Source of the DNA: an uncultured Gammaproteobacteria bacterium
Lineage (GTDB): Bacteria > Pseudomonadota > Gammaproteobacteria > Pseudomonadales > Porticoccaceae
NCBI GenBank assembly: GCA_913058345.1
Contig: CAJXQR010000002.1
Span: 62,001-126,000 of the forward strand
Direction of reading: 5' to 3'
Length of the DNA stretch: 64,000 nucleotides
The translations under genes and the position numbers were made by a program. Below the pieces are notes generated by a model that saw only the letters and a program-made list of their open reading frames with translations, searched no databases and was not told the origin of the DNA. Shown here in pieces: positions 1-9,668 of the stretch (within the stretch, counting starts at the first letter, position 1; the number at the start of each line of letters is the position of its first letter).

Positions 1-1075
1 GCAATTCTACGCTCAGCTTTTTTTTCGCTTCGACAATCCGTGTTAAGCCTTCCTCGTAAAAATAAAACCCATTACGGCCTTTAGATTTGGCTTTGTACAT
101 TGCCCGATCGGCAAAGCTAAGTAATTCACGAAGTTCGAGAGCATCGTTAGGAAAGAGGCTAATACCGACACTGGCTGACACAGCTGTACTGTGGCCATCA
201 GCAATAATAGGAACGGCGCACTCATCGATAATCCGCTGGGCCACATGCGTCACACTATTGAGGTCAACAATATTTTCCAGTAAAAGGGTAAATTCATCGC
301 CTCCGTAGCGGGCCAGAGTATCGCTGCTTCGCTGGCAGCGATTGAGCCGCAGGGCGATTTCGCGCAGCACATCGTCACCGGCTTTATGACCGTAGGTGTC
401 GTTAATCACCTTGAAGTTATCGAGATCAACAAACAAAACTGCAAGCTGAGCCTGATGGCGCCTGGCGCTGGACAAAGCGTGACTCAAAGTCATGTCAAAC
501 ATGGGACGATTGCACAAGCCCGTTAATTTGTCCTGGTGTGCTTTATCCCAAAGATCTTTTTCACGAACGCGACGCTCGAGGATGATGCCGGCAATATTGG
601 CTGATTCAGTCAGCAATTGTTGCTGAAAGTAGCTGGGCTCTCTCTCTTCAAAACTCAAAATAGCAAAGGAACCAACCACCTCTCCTTCGGTATTTCTCAC
701 AGGGTGAGACCAACAGGCATGGATATTAAAGTCGAGAGCTAACGGGCGAACATCTGAACAACATTCATCCTCAAGGGTATTGCTGGCGTAGACAGGTGTA
801 TTTTGAGAAACAGCTGCGGCACAAGAGCCCGATCGGGCTGCGGGAATAGTGCCGTTTAATCGATCCATCAACGCATCTGGAAGATTGGGGCCAGATATCA
901 CATTGAGATACTTTTTCGTTTGCTCAAAGCACATCACAGAACAAATCGATTGTGGTACTAAAAGCTCTGAAGCTATGCACAGCTCATCCAGCATCTGTTG
1001 AAAATCGCCTCCTAGAGCGACTTTTTCTAAGATTTTTTTCTGCGAAAGTAGGAGCTGGTCTTCCCTGCTATCCAT
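1..1075 (-). CDS. GAF-GGDEF diguanylate cyclase, 3' end outside window
   Basis: I translated the minus strand from the ATG at 1075; the frame stays open to base 1, so the C-terminus is missing. An in-frame stop lies two codons upstream, which fixes the start. Residues ~20-180 look like a GAF sensor domain. A GGDEF domain follows with the intact YGGDEF signature near residue 257 and an RSSD I-site (RxxD) five residues before it, so it should make cyclic di-GMP and show product inhibition. The last visible residues (EAKKKLSVEL) resemble the linker that often leads into an EAL domain, so a GGDEF-EAL protein is possible. No membrane segment is seen. Confidence 0.9.
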   Translation of the reverse strand, partial: MDSREDQLLLSQKKILEKVALGGDFQQMLDELCIASELLVPQSICSVMCFEQTKKYLNVISGPNLPDALMDRLNGTIPAARSGSCAAAVSQNTPVYASNTLEDECCSDVRPLALDFNIHACWSHPVRNTEGEVVGSFAILSFEEREPSYFQQQLLTESANIAGIILERRVREKDLWDKAHQDKLTGLCNRPMFDMTLSHALSSARRHQAQLAVLFVDLDNFKVINDTYGHKAGDDVLREIALRLNRCQRSSDTLARYGGDEFTLLLENIVDLNSVTHVAQRIIDECAVPIIADGHSTAVSASVGISLFPNDALELRELLSFADRAMYKAKSKGRNGFYFYEEGLTRIVEAKKKLSVEL

Positions 1076-1244
1076 TCTTTAGTTCCATTCACCGCAAGAG
1101 ATTTCTTGCTTTTGACGAGAGACCGCACCTTAAATCAAAGCTGAATCATACGCCACATCCGCCAAAAATAAATCATACGAAAAGCACTGCTTGCCCAATA
1201 GAGGACATGTGAGGCAACAGGCTATGCCTGATGCCTGGATTTTG

Positions 1245-2150
1245 TTAATCCCCTGCTTGATTAAACATCTGCTGAATACTCGAGAAATCAAGTTCCGCCT
1301 GTTGCTCTCCACCGGTGTTCTCGTGTAAACCATAAAGACTATTCGCCAAAGCGCCCATCGGTGTACTGGAACGACTGCCAAGAGCAGCTTCCATTGCCAG
1401 CCCTAAATCTTTTTGCATCAGCTTGACCATAAAGCCACCCTGGTAATCACGACTCGCCGGCACCCCATCCATCACACCGGGGTAGGGGTTGTATTTTTCC
1501 AGCGACCAGTTACACCCCGAACTTTTAAGCATAATCTCCGACAACACCGCCGGGTCGAGACCATTATCAACACCTAACTGTAGCGATTCTGCCGTGCCTA
1601 TCATATGCACGGCGAGTAGCATGTTGTTGCAAATCTTAGCAATTTGTCCCGCGCCACTGGCCCCGGCGTGAAAAATATTGGCGCCGATATGCACCAATAC
1701 TTCACGTGCCGCTTCAACATCAGCGGCTTCGCCACCACACATAAAAGCCAACGTGCCCGCTTCGGCTCCCGCCACACCACCAGAAACCGGCGCATCGATT
1801 GCACGAATATTGCGCTTCTTTGCCTCCTCGCCAATGCGCCGCGAGCTTGAAGCCGCAACGGTGGAACAATCAATTAACAACGCCGACGGCTCAACCAGGT
1901 CGAGTAAACCCGCACCCTCAATATAAAGACTCTCCGCAATGGCCCCATTGGGTAGCATCGATATGACAAAGTCGGCACCGGCCACCGCTTCTTTTTCTGA
2001 ACCGGCCGCACTACAACCGTCTTCGACGGCCTTCGTCACCGAGGCAGGTTGTAAATCAAAGGCGCAAACATCAAATCCGGCCTTGACCAAATTAGCCGCC
2101 ATCGGGCCGCCCATGTTTCCCAAACCAAAAAATGCAATTTTCTTTGCCAT
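1245..2150 (-). CDS. mmsB: 3-hydroxyisobutyrate dehydrogenase
   Basis: Oxidises 3-hydroxyisobutyrate to methylmalonate semialdehyde with NAD in valine breakdown. The N-terminal Rossmann motif GLGNMGGPMA, the substrate-binding DAPVSGG motif and the catalytic lysine in GQIAKICNN are all visible; 301 residues is normal for the family. Two ATG codons lie in tandem (2153 and 2150); AAGGA lies upstream at the better distance for 2150. Last gene of the leftward valine operon, directly after the hydrolase that makes its substrate. Confidence 0.93.
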   Translation of the reverse strand: MAKKIAFFGLGNMGGPMAANLVKAGFDVCAFDLQPASVTKAVEDGCSAAGSEKEAVAGADFVISMLPNGAIAESLYIEGAGLLDLVEPSALLIDCSTVAASSSRRIGEEAKKRNIRAIDAPVSGGVAGAEAGTLAFMCGGEAADVEAAREVLVHIGANIFHAGASGAGQIAKICNNMLLAVHMIGTAESLQLGVDNGLDPAVLSEIMLKSSGCNWSLEKYNPYPGVMDGVPASRDYQGGFMVKLMQKDLGLAMEAALGSRSSTPMGALANSLYGLHENTGGEQQAELDFSSIQQMFNQAGD

Positions 2151-2194
2151 CATCGAATCCTTAAATTTATTACAGAACTGTCCACCAGCCAATA

Positions 2195-3316
2195 TTACAA
2201 ATTCGACAGGGGGTTGGCTTTATCAGCCCATGGCCAAGAGAGGTATTGCTCGCGCATCTCATCAGTCAGCTCAGCTAAAGAAGCCGGTTTAAAATCGGGC
2301 TGATTGTCTTTCTCGATAATTTGCGCGCGGATCCCCTCGCGGAAAACACCATATTTAGCGCAATTGACCGTGCCGATCAGCTCGAGTTTCAAGCACTCAT
2401 TCAAGGGTAGTTCACGACCGCGCTGATTCAACTCATAGGCGAGAAAAACCGACACTGGACAACCTTTTTTCAGGGTGCCAACCGCACGACGCAACCATTT
2501 ATCATCGCCCTCATAGGCTGTAATAGCAGCTACCACTGTTTCTAAGCTGTCACCCGACGTGACGTCGTCAATCCAGCTCATATGCGGTTCGAGCTGGGCA
2601 GCCGGGAGCACCTCTTTATGCCGGTTTTGCAGAGCATCCAGCGCAAGCGCTATCTGCCTGCAGTCATCTTCAGTATTTGCTGTCCAGTTTAGCTCAGCCA
2701 ACTTATCGAGCATCACGGCTTTTTCAGCATGGGGAATAAACACATCGGCAAGACCCGAATAAATCGCATCCGTCGCATTAATCTGCGCCCCCGTCAGCGC
2801 CAAAAACAAACCGCTATTGCCACGGGTTTGATTCAAAAACCAGGTACCCCCGACATCGGGCAGTAAGCCTATCGTCACTTCCGGCATCGCTATACGCGTG
2901 CTCTCGGTCACCACGCGAAAATCGGCACCTTCAAACAAGCCCATACCGCCACCCATGACAAAACCATTACCCCAGGCAATAATCGGCTTGAGAAAGTTAT
3001 GAAGACGATAGTTGAGTCGATATTCGCGCGAGAAAAAATCAGTGGCATAGGCATTGTAGTTTTCACCACATTCCACCATGGATTCATAGAGCTTGCGAAT
3101 ATCACCACCAGCCGCAAAAGCTCTATCGCCGGCACTGTCAAGCAAAATACAAACGATGCTGTCGTCAACTTCCCACAGCTCGCTCTGGGCACTGATCATA
3201 TCAACCATTTCCAGGCTTAGAGAATTCAGGGCTTTTTCGGCATTGAGGGTGGCAATGGCAATTTTCTTGCCCTTACCACAGGCTTTTTCACTAAATAATA
3301 CGGGCTGTTCTGACAC
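2195..3316 (-). CDS. 3-hydroxyisobutyryl-CoA hydrolase (crotonase fold)
   Basis: Hydrolyses 3-hydroxyisobutyryl-CoA to free 3-hydroxyisobutyrate, the step before MmsB. The protein has the crotonase oxyanion-hole region (AFAAGGDIRKLYE), the NGFVMGGGMGL turn and the MPEVTIGLLPDVGGTWFL stretch typical of HIBYL-CoA hydrolases, and at ~370 residues is longer than ordinary enoyl-CoA hydratases, as this family is. I chose the GTG at 3316 because GGAGA lies just upstream; an open GTG at 3367 would overlap the preceding gene. Annotated alternatively as an enoyl-CoA hydratase/isomerase family protein. Confidence 0.88.
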   Translation of the reverse strand: MSEQPVLFSEKACGKGKKIAIATLNAEKALNSLSLEMVDMISAQSELWEVDDSIVCILLDSAGDRAFAAGGDIRKLYESMVECGENYNAYATDFFSREYRLNYRLHNFLKPIIAWGNGFVMGGGMGLFEGADFRVVTESTRIAMPEVTIGLLPDVGGTWFLNQTRGNSGLFLALTGAQINATDAIYSGLADVFIPHAEKAVMLDKLAELNWTANTEDDCRQIALALDALQNRHKEVLPAAQLEPHMSWIDDVTSGDSLETVVAAITAYEGDDKWLRRAVGTLKKGCPVSVFLAYELNQRGRELPLNECLKLELIGTVNCAKYGVFREGIRAQIIEKDNQPDFKPASLAELTDEMREQYLSWPWADKANPLSNL

Positions 3317-3351
3317 GCTTTTCTCCACAGATATCTCGCTAAATACCGACG

Positions 3352-4128
3352 TTAGCCATTCTTCCACTCAGGACTACGCTTTTCAACAAACGCGGCAACG
3401 CCCTCTTTTTGATCTTCGCTGCCCCATAAATCCATAAATGCATCGCGCTCAAACTTAAATCCACTACTCAGGCCGCGCTCACGAGAAGACATGGTCAGCT
3501 CTTTACAGAGGCGCACAGACGTTGGGCTTTGCTTTTCGACCTTGGCGGTTAATTCCAATGCTTTTTCCAGGGCAGTACCTGTGGGCACCACTTCCTGAAT
3601 CAAGCCAATTTGCTCCGCCTTTGCTGCCTTAACCCGCTCACCTAATAAAATCATACGCTTAGCCCAGCCTTCACCAATCAACCAGGGTAGGTGTTGTGTC
3701 CCCAAACCACCGGGCAACAAGCCAACGGTGCATTCAGGCAGTGCCATTTGTGCTTGTTCCTCGGCTATGCGAATATCACACGCTAGCGCACACTCAAGGC
3801 CGCCGCCCATGGCAAAGCCGGTGATCGCCGCAATGGAAACACCCTCATAACTGGCGAGTGCTTCAAAGGCAACACCAAAAGCTTTAATAAAGTCGAAGGC
3901 ATCCCCTGTGTTGTCGTGATTAAAGCGAGTCAGGTCGGCACCGGCGCTAAAGAACTTTTCGCTCTCGCTGGTCAGAATTAGCGCGTAATTTTCTTTGTCG
4001 TCATTCAGCTCACCAATCACCTCCTCTAAATAAGCCAGGCTCTCCGGTGTCCAGGTATTGGCCGGGGGATTGTTCATGGTCAGAATGGCGGTGCGACCGC
4101 GTTTTTCGACTTTTAGTAATTCGCTCAT
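3352..4128 (-). CDS. Enoyl-CoA hydratase of the valine operon
   Basis: 258-residue crotonase-fold hydratase, probably acting on methacrylyl-CoA between the acyl-CoA dehydrogenase and the hydrolase. Both catalytic glutamates of the crotonase family appear to be present, in GGGLECALACD and in MALPECTVGLLPGG. AGGAG lies about 10 bases before the ATG. It sits 46 bp after the dehydrogenase gene and 35 bp before the hydrolase gene, so co-transcription is expected. Substrate assignment rests on the neighbours. Confidence 0.9.
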   Translation of the reverse strand: MSELLKVEKRGRTAILTMNNPPANTWTPESLAYLEEVIGELNDDKENYALILTSESEKFFSAGADLTRFNHDNTGDAFDFIKAFGVAFEALASYEGVSIAAITGFAMGGGLECALACDIRIAEEQAQMALPECTVGLLPGGLGTQHLPWLIGEGWAKRMILLGERVKAAKAEQIGLIQEVVPTGTALEKALELTAKVEKQSPTSVRLCKELTMSSRERGLSSGFKFERDAFMDLWGSEDQKEGVAAFVEKRSPEWKNG

Positions 4129-4174
4129 TTCGCTTAACTCCTATTAACTCTTAAAGTATGGGTGAATGCACTGA

Positions 4175-5341
4175 CTAGCGGATACTCTCCGTTGCGCCCT
4201 CTTCCAATATACGGCGCGCTACGATCACCCGCATAATTTCGTTGGTGCCCTCTAAAATCTGATGGACTCGGGCATCGCGTAAAAAACGCTCTATCGGGTA
4301 GTCTTTCAGATAACCGTACCCACCGTGTAATTGCAGGGCTTCGTTACACACTTGAAAGCCGATATCGGTGGCAAAGCGCTTGGCCATAGCGCAATAGGTA
4401 CTTTTATCGACATCATTTTGATCTAACTTGCCCGCTGCCAACCTGACCATTTGCCGTGCCGCTACCAGCTCGGTGACCATGTCGGCGAGCTTAAATTGCA
4501 AGGCTTGAAAAGCAGCGAGAGGCTTGCCGAATTGCTTACGTTCTTGAAGATACTGCTGAGCATGTCTGAGAGTTGCCTGAGCGGCACCAATAGAGCAACT
4601 GGCGATATTGATGCGCCCACCGTCGAGCCCCTTCATAGCAATTTTAAAACCTTCACCCTCTTCACCCAATCGATAGTTCGCGGGTACGCGCACATCTTCA
4701 AAGGTAATGGTGCGTGTTGGCTGGCTATTCCAACCCATTTTACGTTCATTTTTGCCGTAACTAATGCCGGACAGGTCGGCGGGCACAGCAAAGGCAGTAA
4801 TACCCATTGCTCCCGACTCTTTGGTCCCAGTGCGGGTCATCAACACCAGCACATCGGTACTGCCAGCACCACTGATAAAACTCTTCCCGCCATTGAGAAT
4901 ATAGCTATCACCCTGGCGCACCGCCCTGGTGGTAATTGAACCCGCATCACTACCGGCATTGGGTTCAGTCAAGCAATAAGAAGCAAGCTTTTCACCCAGT
5001 ACTAATTGCTCGCAAAAATCAGTCTGCACGGCCTCGGTACCCCAGGTGCAAGCCATCCAGGTAGCCATATTATGGATGGAGATAAAGGCTGCAGTGGAAG
5101 GACAAGCCGCCGCCAACTCTTCGAGCACAATAGTGGCATCGAGACGAGACATACCCATACCGCCCAAGGCCTCGGGACTATACATGCCACAAAAGCCCAT
5201 GGCACCAGCCGCTGCAATGACGTCAGTGGGGAAGATTTTTTCCTCGTCCCATCCTTCCGCATGGGGAGCCATTTCGCCCTCGGCAAAAGCGCGGGCCGCC
5301 TCCTGAAATGCACGCTGTTCCTCGCTAAGATTAAAATCCAT
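4175..5341 (-). CDS. Acyl-CoA dehydrogenase, isobutyryl-CoA type
   Basis: FAD-dependent acyl-CoA dehydrogenase of 388 residues, probably converting isobutyryl-CoA to methacrylyl-CoA. Visible marks are the substrate/FAD loop CLTEPNAGSDAGS, the FISGAG turn, the QFGKPLAAFQALQFKLADM helix and the C-terminal LHGGYGY and LEGTNEIMR motifs; the glutamate of LEGTNE (~364) is the expected catalytic base. The ATG at 5341 follows GAGGG at good spacing. It lies directly downstream of mmsA in the valine operon. Confidence 0.9.
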   Translation of the reverse strand: MDFNLSEEQRAFQEAARAFAEGEMAPHAEGWDEEKIFPTDVIAAAGAMGFCGMYSPEALGGMGMSRLDATIVLEELAAACPSTAAFISIHNMATWMACTWGTEAVQTDFCEQLVLGEKLASYCLTEPNAGSDAGSITTRAVRQGDSYILNGGKSFISGAGSTDVLVLMTRTGTKESGAMGITAFAVPADLSGISYGKNERKMGWNSQPTRTITFEDVRVPANYRLGEEGEGFKIAMKGLDGGRINIASCSIGAAQATLRHAQQYLQERKQFGKPLAAFQALQFKLADMVTELVAARQMVRLAAGKLDQNDVDKSTYCAMAKRFATDIGFQVCNEALQLHGGYGYLKDYPIERFLRDARVHQILEGTNEIMRVIVARRILEEGATESIR

Positions 5342-5396
5342 TACCAACCCTCGTCACGGCCATCAAAAAAACACCTCCCATTATTTCAATGACGCT

Positions 5397-6896
5397 TTAT
5401 TTTAAGTTAATGGACATATTTGGCCCACCGGCCAACTCGTCATCAAACCATCGAGCCGTGATCGTTTTAGTTTCAGTATAGAAGCGCACTGCCTGTTTGC
5501 CGTAAGCGTGCAGGTCACCGTGGAACGAACCCCGCCACCCCGTGAAGGAGAAAAACGGCAGGGGCACAGGAATGGGGACATTGATGCCCACCTGGCCGAC
5601 CAAAATCTCATGCTGATATTTACGCGCTGCACCACCAGAAGCGGTGAAGATAGACGTGCCGTTACCACGGAAGTCTTCATTAATCGCAGTAATCGCCTCA
5701 TCGAGCGTGTCGACAGTCAGCAGACACAAGACCGGGCCAAAGACTTCGTCCTTATACACACTCATATCTCGGCTCACATCAGTAAAGATGGTCGGGCCAA
5801 TCCAGTTGCCGTCGGGGTAGCCTGCAACGACACAATCAGAGCCATCGAGCAGACAAGTCGCGCCCTCTTCTTTCGCCTTGGCGATAGCAGCGGTGATTTT
5901 CTCTTTCGCGGCGGTATTCGTTTGCGGGCCGTAGGCAGCGCCTTTATCGGACCAAACGCCCGGACGAATTTTCTCCGCAGCAGCGGCGATATCGCCCGCC
6001 CACTCTTTAGCGGCACCGACCAGTATCACATTGGGGATCGCCATACAGCGCTGCCCTGCCGCACCAAAGGCAGAACCAATAATGTTATTTACCACCTGAC
6101 TTTTGTTGGCGTCGGGCATCACAACCATATGATTATTAGCGCCGGTCATGCACTGCATGCGCTTGAGGTTAGCGGTGCCTTTTTGGTAAATATGCTTGCC
6201 CACGGGTACGGAACCAACAAAAGAGCCCGCACAAATATCTTGATGCTCAAGCAAGTAATCCACTTGATGAGCGCCACCGTGAATAACCTGCAGTACGCCT
6301 TTGGGTGCACCGGCTTCTTCAAACAGCTCAACCAGACGAGTTGGGGTTAGCGGATCCCGCTCGGAGGGTTTGAGAATGAAGGTGTTACCGCAGGCAATGG
6401 CCAGCGGAAACATCCACAGGGGAATCATCGCCGGAAAGTTAAAAGGGGTAATACCCATGCACACACCGATGGGTTGTACAAACGAATAAGTGTCGATGCT
6501 ACCGGCCACGTTCTCAACGGTTTCACCCATCATCAAGCTGGCGACATTGGCCGCATGCTCGACCACTTCAATACCGCGCCACACATCGCCCTTAGCATCT
6601 TCAAAGGTCTTGCCTAGCTCCTGACTGATGATTTCGGCAATTTCGTCGTGATGCTTTTTCAGCAGGTGCTGATAATTGAGCATAATGCGCGCACGCTGGG
6701 GAGTCGGTACTTCTTTCCAGGTTTGAAACGTGCTCTTGGCCGAGGCAATGGCACGCTCCATTTCTGCGTCAGTCGCGGCAGGCACCTCGGTCAGCAGCTC
6801 TTGCGTGGCCGGGTTGAGCACCTGAGTGCGCTGAGTGCTTTCGCTTTGAATCCACTCGCCTTCGATGAATAAGGGTACAGTTTTTGGAAATGCCAT
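5397..6896 (-). CDS. mmsA: Methylmalonate-semialdehyde dehydrogenase (CoA-acylating)
   Basis: Converts methylmalonate semialdehyde to propionyl-CoA, the last step of the valine branch. An ~499-residue aldehyde dehydrogenase with [23 protein letters not shown] and the catalytic cysteine in GAAGQRCMA (~284); the ITPFNFPAM region and the C-terminal [16 protein letters not shown] stretch are characteristic of MmsA. The ATG at 6896 follows GAGGT. First gene of the leftward operon, divergent from an AraC-type regulator as in Pseudomonas mmsR-mmsAB. Confidence 0.95.
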   Translation of the reverse strand: MAFPKTVPLFIEGEWIQSESTQRTQVLNPATQELLTEVPAATDAEMERAIASAKSTFQTWKEVPTPQRARIMLNYQHLLKKHHDEIAEIISQELGKTFEDAKGDVWRGIEVVEHAANVASLMMGETVENVAGSIDTYSFVQPIGVCMGITPFNFPAMIPLWMFPLAIACGNTFILKPSERDPLTPTRLVELFEEAGAPKGVLQVIHGGAHQVDYLLEHQDICAGSFVGSVPVGKHIYQKGTANLKRMQCMTGANNHMVVMPDANKSQVVNNIIGSAFGAAGQRCMAIPNVILVGAAKEWAGDIAAAAEKIRPGVWSDKGAAYGPQTNTAAKEKITAAIAKAKEEGATCLLDGSDCVVAGYPDGNWIGPTIFTDVSRDMSVYKDEVFGPVLCLLTVDTLDEAITAINEDFRGNGTSIFTASGGAARKYQHEILVGQVGINVPIPVPLPFFSFTGWRGSFHGDLHAYGKQAVRFYTETKTITARWFDDELAGGPNMSINLK

Positions 6897-6981
6897 GGTC
6901 AACCTCAGTTAGTCGTGCCGCCTAGCAAAGGTGCCAAGCGCGGTCTATGTCAATATAGGGGTACAAGCTGATGCGTATATA

Positions 6982-7010
6982 AGCATAAACAGATAACAAT
7001 AAAAATTCAC
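6982..7010 (-). promoter_or_regulatory. Possible mmsA operon promoter
   Basis: On the minus strand a TATGCT -10-like box (6982-6987) lies 17 bp from GTGAAT (7005-7010), which overlaps the proximal operator repeat by two bases. This is the geometry of a class II AraC-activated promoter with a poor -35. TATATA at 6976-6981 is an alternative -10. Inferred from spacing only. Confidence 0.4.
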
Positions 7011-7040
7011 TATATTGCCCAGATGATGGACTATATTGCC
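7009..7040. promoter_or_regulatory. AraC-family operator: two direct repeats 21 bp apart
   Basis: ACTATATTGCC occurs perfectly at 7009-7019 and again at 7030-7040, start to start 21 bp, i.e. two helical turns. AraC/XylS activators bind such direct repeats, one per HTH pair. The site lies between mmsA and the AraC-type gene and probably activates the valine operon. Confidence 0.7.
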
Positions 7041-7094
7041 TTACAATCTCATCAAGTAAATAAGATACCTCTTTATTATGTTGATGTTTTTATT

Positions 7095-7976
7095 ATGAAA
7101 AAAACAGACATCACCTCAGACTGGCCCTTGCCACCTAAAGGTATTCGCCTTTTATCACCTAAGTTTTTAGTTGATGCAATGGCCGCCGACCCACTATGCG
7201 AAGACCTTTACCCACTGGCCACAGGTTTCTACCCCCAGGCCCGTCACCACCGCATGCGCCGGCAGCAAAATGCCAACTACCTGTTAATTTATTGTACTGA
7301 AGGCCAGGGACGTCTCAAAGCCGGTAAGCATGAGTGGTCAATTAAAGCCGGGGACATTATTTCTCTGCCCGAAGGGTTAGCTCACAGCTATCGTGCCGAC
7401 GACAAACAACCCTGGACTATTTATTGGGCCCACTATAGCGGCACACTAGCCCGCGAGTATAGCCAGCGCATTGGTAACGAAGCCTTTGCACAAATTGGCC
7501 TACAGCCACGGCTGATTGCTGACTTCGAGGCGCTATTCTCCCTGCGCCGTGGCGGTTACTCCATCGACGCCTATATTCACAGTGCTTGTCGGCTCAAACA
7601 AATGCTCAGTTTTATCGCCTACAGCGCCCAGCGCCACCAGTCCCAACCCGGGCAAGCCATCGACCTGGTGAAGATCGAAGAGTTAATGCACTTAAACCTC
7701 TGCGGCAATTTAAACCTGCAGGCTCTCGCTGACGAAGCCAACTTATCCAAGTACCACTTCACGCGTAAATTTAAACAAGTCACGGGGCACTCACCCATCC
7801 AGTATTTTATTCATCTGAAAATGCAGCACGCCTGCCAGCTACTCGACAGCACCGCGCACTCGGTTAAACAAATTGCCCTCGATACCGGCTACAAGGACGC
7901 CTACTATTTCTCCCGACTGTTTAAACAGGTGATTGGCATTTCGCCCAGCGAATACCGACGAAACAAAGCCGCATAA
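7095..7976 (+). CDS. AraC-family regulator of the valine operon (MmsR-like)
   Basis: Probable transcription activator of mmsA and the genes behind it. The N-terminal half is a cupin-like ligand domain (RRQQNANYLLIYCTEG, GDIISLPEGLAHSY). The last ~100 residues form a double helix-turn-helix AraC domain (LQALADEANLSKYHFTRKFK, VKQIALDTGYKDAYYFSRLF). The frame is open from ATG 7023, but that would place coding sequence over the operator repeats; family N-termini start close to the GIRLLSPKF segment, so I prefer ATG 7095 (293 residues). Neither start has a clear ribosome site. Divergent from mmsA and 70 bp before an SDR gene. Confidence 0.85.
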   Translation: MKKTDITSDWPLPPKGIRLLSPKFLVDAMAADPLCEDLYPLATGFYPQARHHRMRRQQNANYLLIYCTEGQGRLKAGKHEWSIKAGDIISLPEGLAHSYRADDKQPWTIYWAHYSGTLAREYSQRIGNEAFAQIGLQPRLIADFEALFSLRRGGYSIDAYIHSACRLKQMLSFIAYSAQRHQSQPGQAIDLVKIEELMHLNLCGNLNLQALADEANLSKYHFTRKFKQVTGHSPIQYFIHLKMQHACQLLDSTAHSVKQIALDTGYKDAYYFSRLFKQVIGISPSEYRRNKAA

Positions 7977-8046
7977 ACGTGAAAAACTTGCACCCCAGCC
8001 AACCTCTACTTCAGGATATGCCCATAAAACCCATAGGAGAGAAAAA

Positions 8047-8838
8047 ATGGAGCTCGGCTTAACAGGAAAAGTAGCACTGGTTACCGGCAGCTATCGCGGC
8101 ACCGGTGAAATAATCGCCAAACAACTCGCCAATGAGGGCGCCACTGTTATTGCCCATGGCTTTGAACGCGGTAGTGCCGACCATGTGCTTGCTGACTCCG
8201 CTGTGCAATTCGCCGTTTGGGGCGACCTGTGCACCGAGTCAGGCTGCGCCCAGGTCGTGGAACAAGCCTTGGCCGCCGCTGGCCATATCGATATTTTGGT
8301 GAACAATTACGGCACTGCCGTGGAAAAACGCTGGGGTGATGCCGACAGTGACGACTGGCTCGACATGTACCAAAAAAACGTACTCTCGGCAGCGCGCATG
8401 ATTCGCCGTTTAACCCCGCAAATGCGTGAACTCGGCGCTGGCCGCATTATTCAACTGGGCACTGTTGGCTCGACCCAGCCCAACCACCTGCGCCCCGCCT
8501 ACTATGCGTCAAAGGGTGCTCTGGCCAATATTGCCGTCGGCCTGGCCAAAGAACTCGCCGGCACAGGCATTACCGTCAACACCATCTCACCCGGCTATAT
8601 TCGCACTCCGGAAATAGAGGCCTCTTTTCGCGCCAAGGCCAAACGCGAAGGCTGGGAAGACAATTGGGAAACCATTGAGCGGCGCATTGTCGCCAAGCGC
8701 TTCCCCAATCCCACCGGGCGTATCGCCACCCGAGAAGAAGTGGCCGATTTGGTGTGCTTTATCGCCAGCGAACGAGCGGCTTTTATTAACGGGCAAAACC
8801 TGCGTATTGATGGAGGGGCACTGGATATTGTTCATTGA
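8047..8838 (+). CDS. SDR-family oxidoreductase
   Basis: 263-residue short-chain dehydrogenase/reductase. The cofactor motif TGSYRGTG, an NNYG in place of the usual NNAG, and the YYASKGALAN active-site motif (Tyr and Lys) are present, followed by ISPGYIRTPE. AGGAG lies upstream of ATG 8047; a longer open frame from 7933 overlaps the regulator and is unlikely. Substrate unknown; its position behind the AraC gene suggests a role in the same branched-chain or hydroxyacid pathway. The first ~40 codons have a decayed duplicate at 9903-10030. Confidence 0.85.
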   Translation: MELGLTGKVALVTGSYRGTGEIIAKQLANEGATVIAHGFERGSADHVLADSAVQFAVWGDLCTESGCAQVVEQALAAAGHIDILVNNYGTAVEKRWGDADSDDWLDMYQKNVLSAARMIRRLTPQMRELGAGRIIQLGTVGSTQPNHLRPAYYASKGALANIAVGLAKELAGTGITVNTISPGYIRTPEIEASFRAKAKREGWEDNWETIERRIVAKRFPNPTGRIATREEVADLVCFIASERAAFINGQNLRIDGGALDIVH

Positions 8839-8900
8839 ATAGGTGGGGTTTTGGCTCAGAATGTTTGACTGCAAGACCCGATTCCGTTATGACTTTGGGT

Positions 8901-8920
8901 AAAAGGGTTGCGTCCCTTTT
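8901..8920. repeat. Short hairpin repeat, inverted copy
   Basis: AAAAGGG, six bases, CCCTTTT: a perfect 7-bp inverted repeat. The same sequence with one extra G occurs twice in the opposite orientation at 9669-9715, so the HEPN-like gene is bracketed by inverted copies. It resembles REP-type palindromes. Confidence 0.6.
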
Positions 8921-9023
8921 TACCTTGCTGTGCGCGTGCAAGACGGGGAATTTTCCGTGTTTTCCGCGTTAATATCATAATACGCGGAAAATGAATTCCG
9001 CTTAAGTACACTGTTAGCCCCTT

Positions 9024-9626
9024 ATGAAAAGTCAGAATGCAAATAAAGTTCTATCTAGCCCAAACAAAATGGTTTGGTCCTATTTTAGCGCTCTTCGGCG
9101 TATGTGTTACCGGGTTGAAGAACGCAGTTCTGATGGGTATAAAAAAGAGGATGCTGCATTATGTGTAATTACTGCGGTAACGGTTGTAGAAGTATTTCTT
9201 AATGTTTATTTCAGAATACTGATATCCGAGAAGCCTTATAAGCACGCTGAAGAAAGAATTCAAAACGACTTGAAAAGGCAAGCGCCTCTGGATAGAAAGT
9301 TGAAGGAATGGCCTGAAGTAGTTTTCGGAAATAAAATTGATTATGGCTCAGGGGCTGGTCAGAGGTTTATGGAACTAAAGAATTTGCGAAATGGATTAGT
9401 ACACTTTTCAAACACATGGGAAACTATAGACGTGTCGGGTGCTACAATTCATGGTCTGGCTGATACGAGTGCTTTTGATTCATTGGGGGAGCATTCTGCT
9501 ATTCAGTCTCTAAAAACAGCCGAAGAGTTTTTAGCAGAATTGTTTCGGTTAAGAGGTATAAAAAAAGCAGATATTCCGGGGGCGCTACATTCATGGACTG
9601 GTCTGGCACCGGAATTTCAGAGCTAA
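9024..9626 (+). CDS. HEPN-like hypothetical protein
   Basis: 200-residue, mostly helical protein that I cannot assign to a named family. It carries LKNLRNGLVHF, an R-x4-H motif in the setting expected of HEPN nucleases (helix, Arg-polar residue, His). A hydrophobic helix near residues 45-65 (CVITAVTVVEVFLNVYF) looks like a core helix rather than a membrane span. No partner nucleotidyltransferase is next to it. It lies between an intact araC-SDR pair and that pair's decayed copy, flanked by inverted short repeats, and its AT-richer sequence differs from both neighbours, suggesting acquisition. A role in RNA cleavage or defence is only suggested by the motif. Confidence 0.6.
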   Translation: MKSQNANKVLSSPNKMVWSYFSALRRMCYRVEERSSDGYKKEDAALCVITAVTVVEVFLNVYFRILISEKPYKHAEERIQNDLKRQAPLDRKLKEWPEVVFGNKIDYGSGAGQRFMELKNLRNGLVHFSNTWETIDVSGATIHGLADTSAFDSLGEHSAIQSLKTAEEFLAELFRLRGIKKADIPGALHSWTGLAPEFQS

Positions 9627-9668
9627 CAATTGGAAAATCAAAGGGGTCAGAGTAATTGATATTGCATT

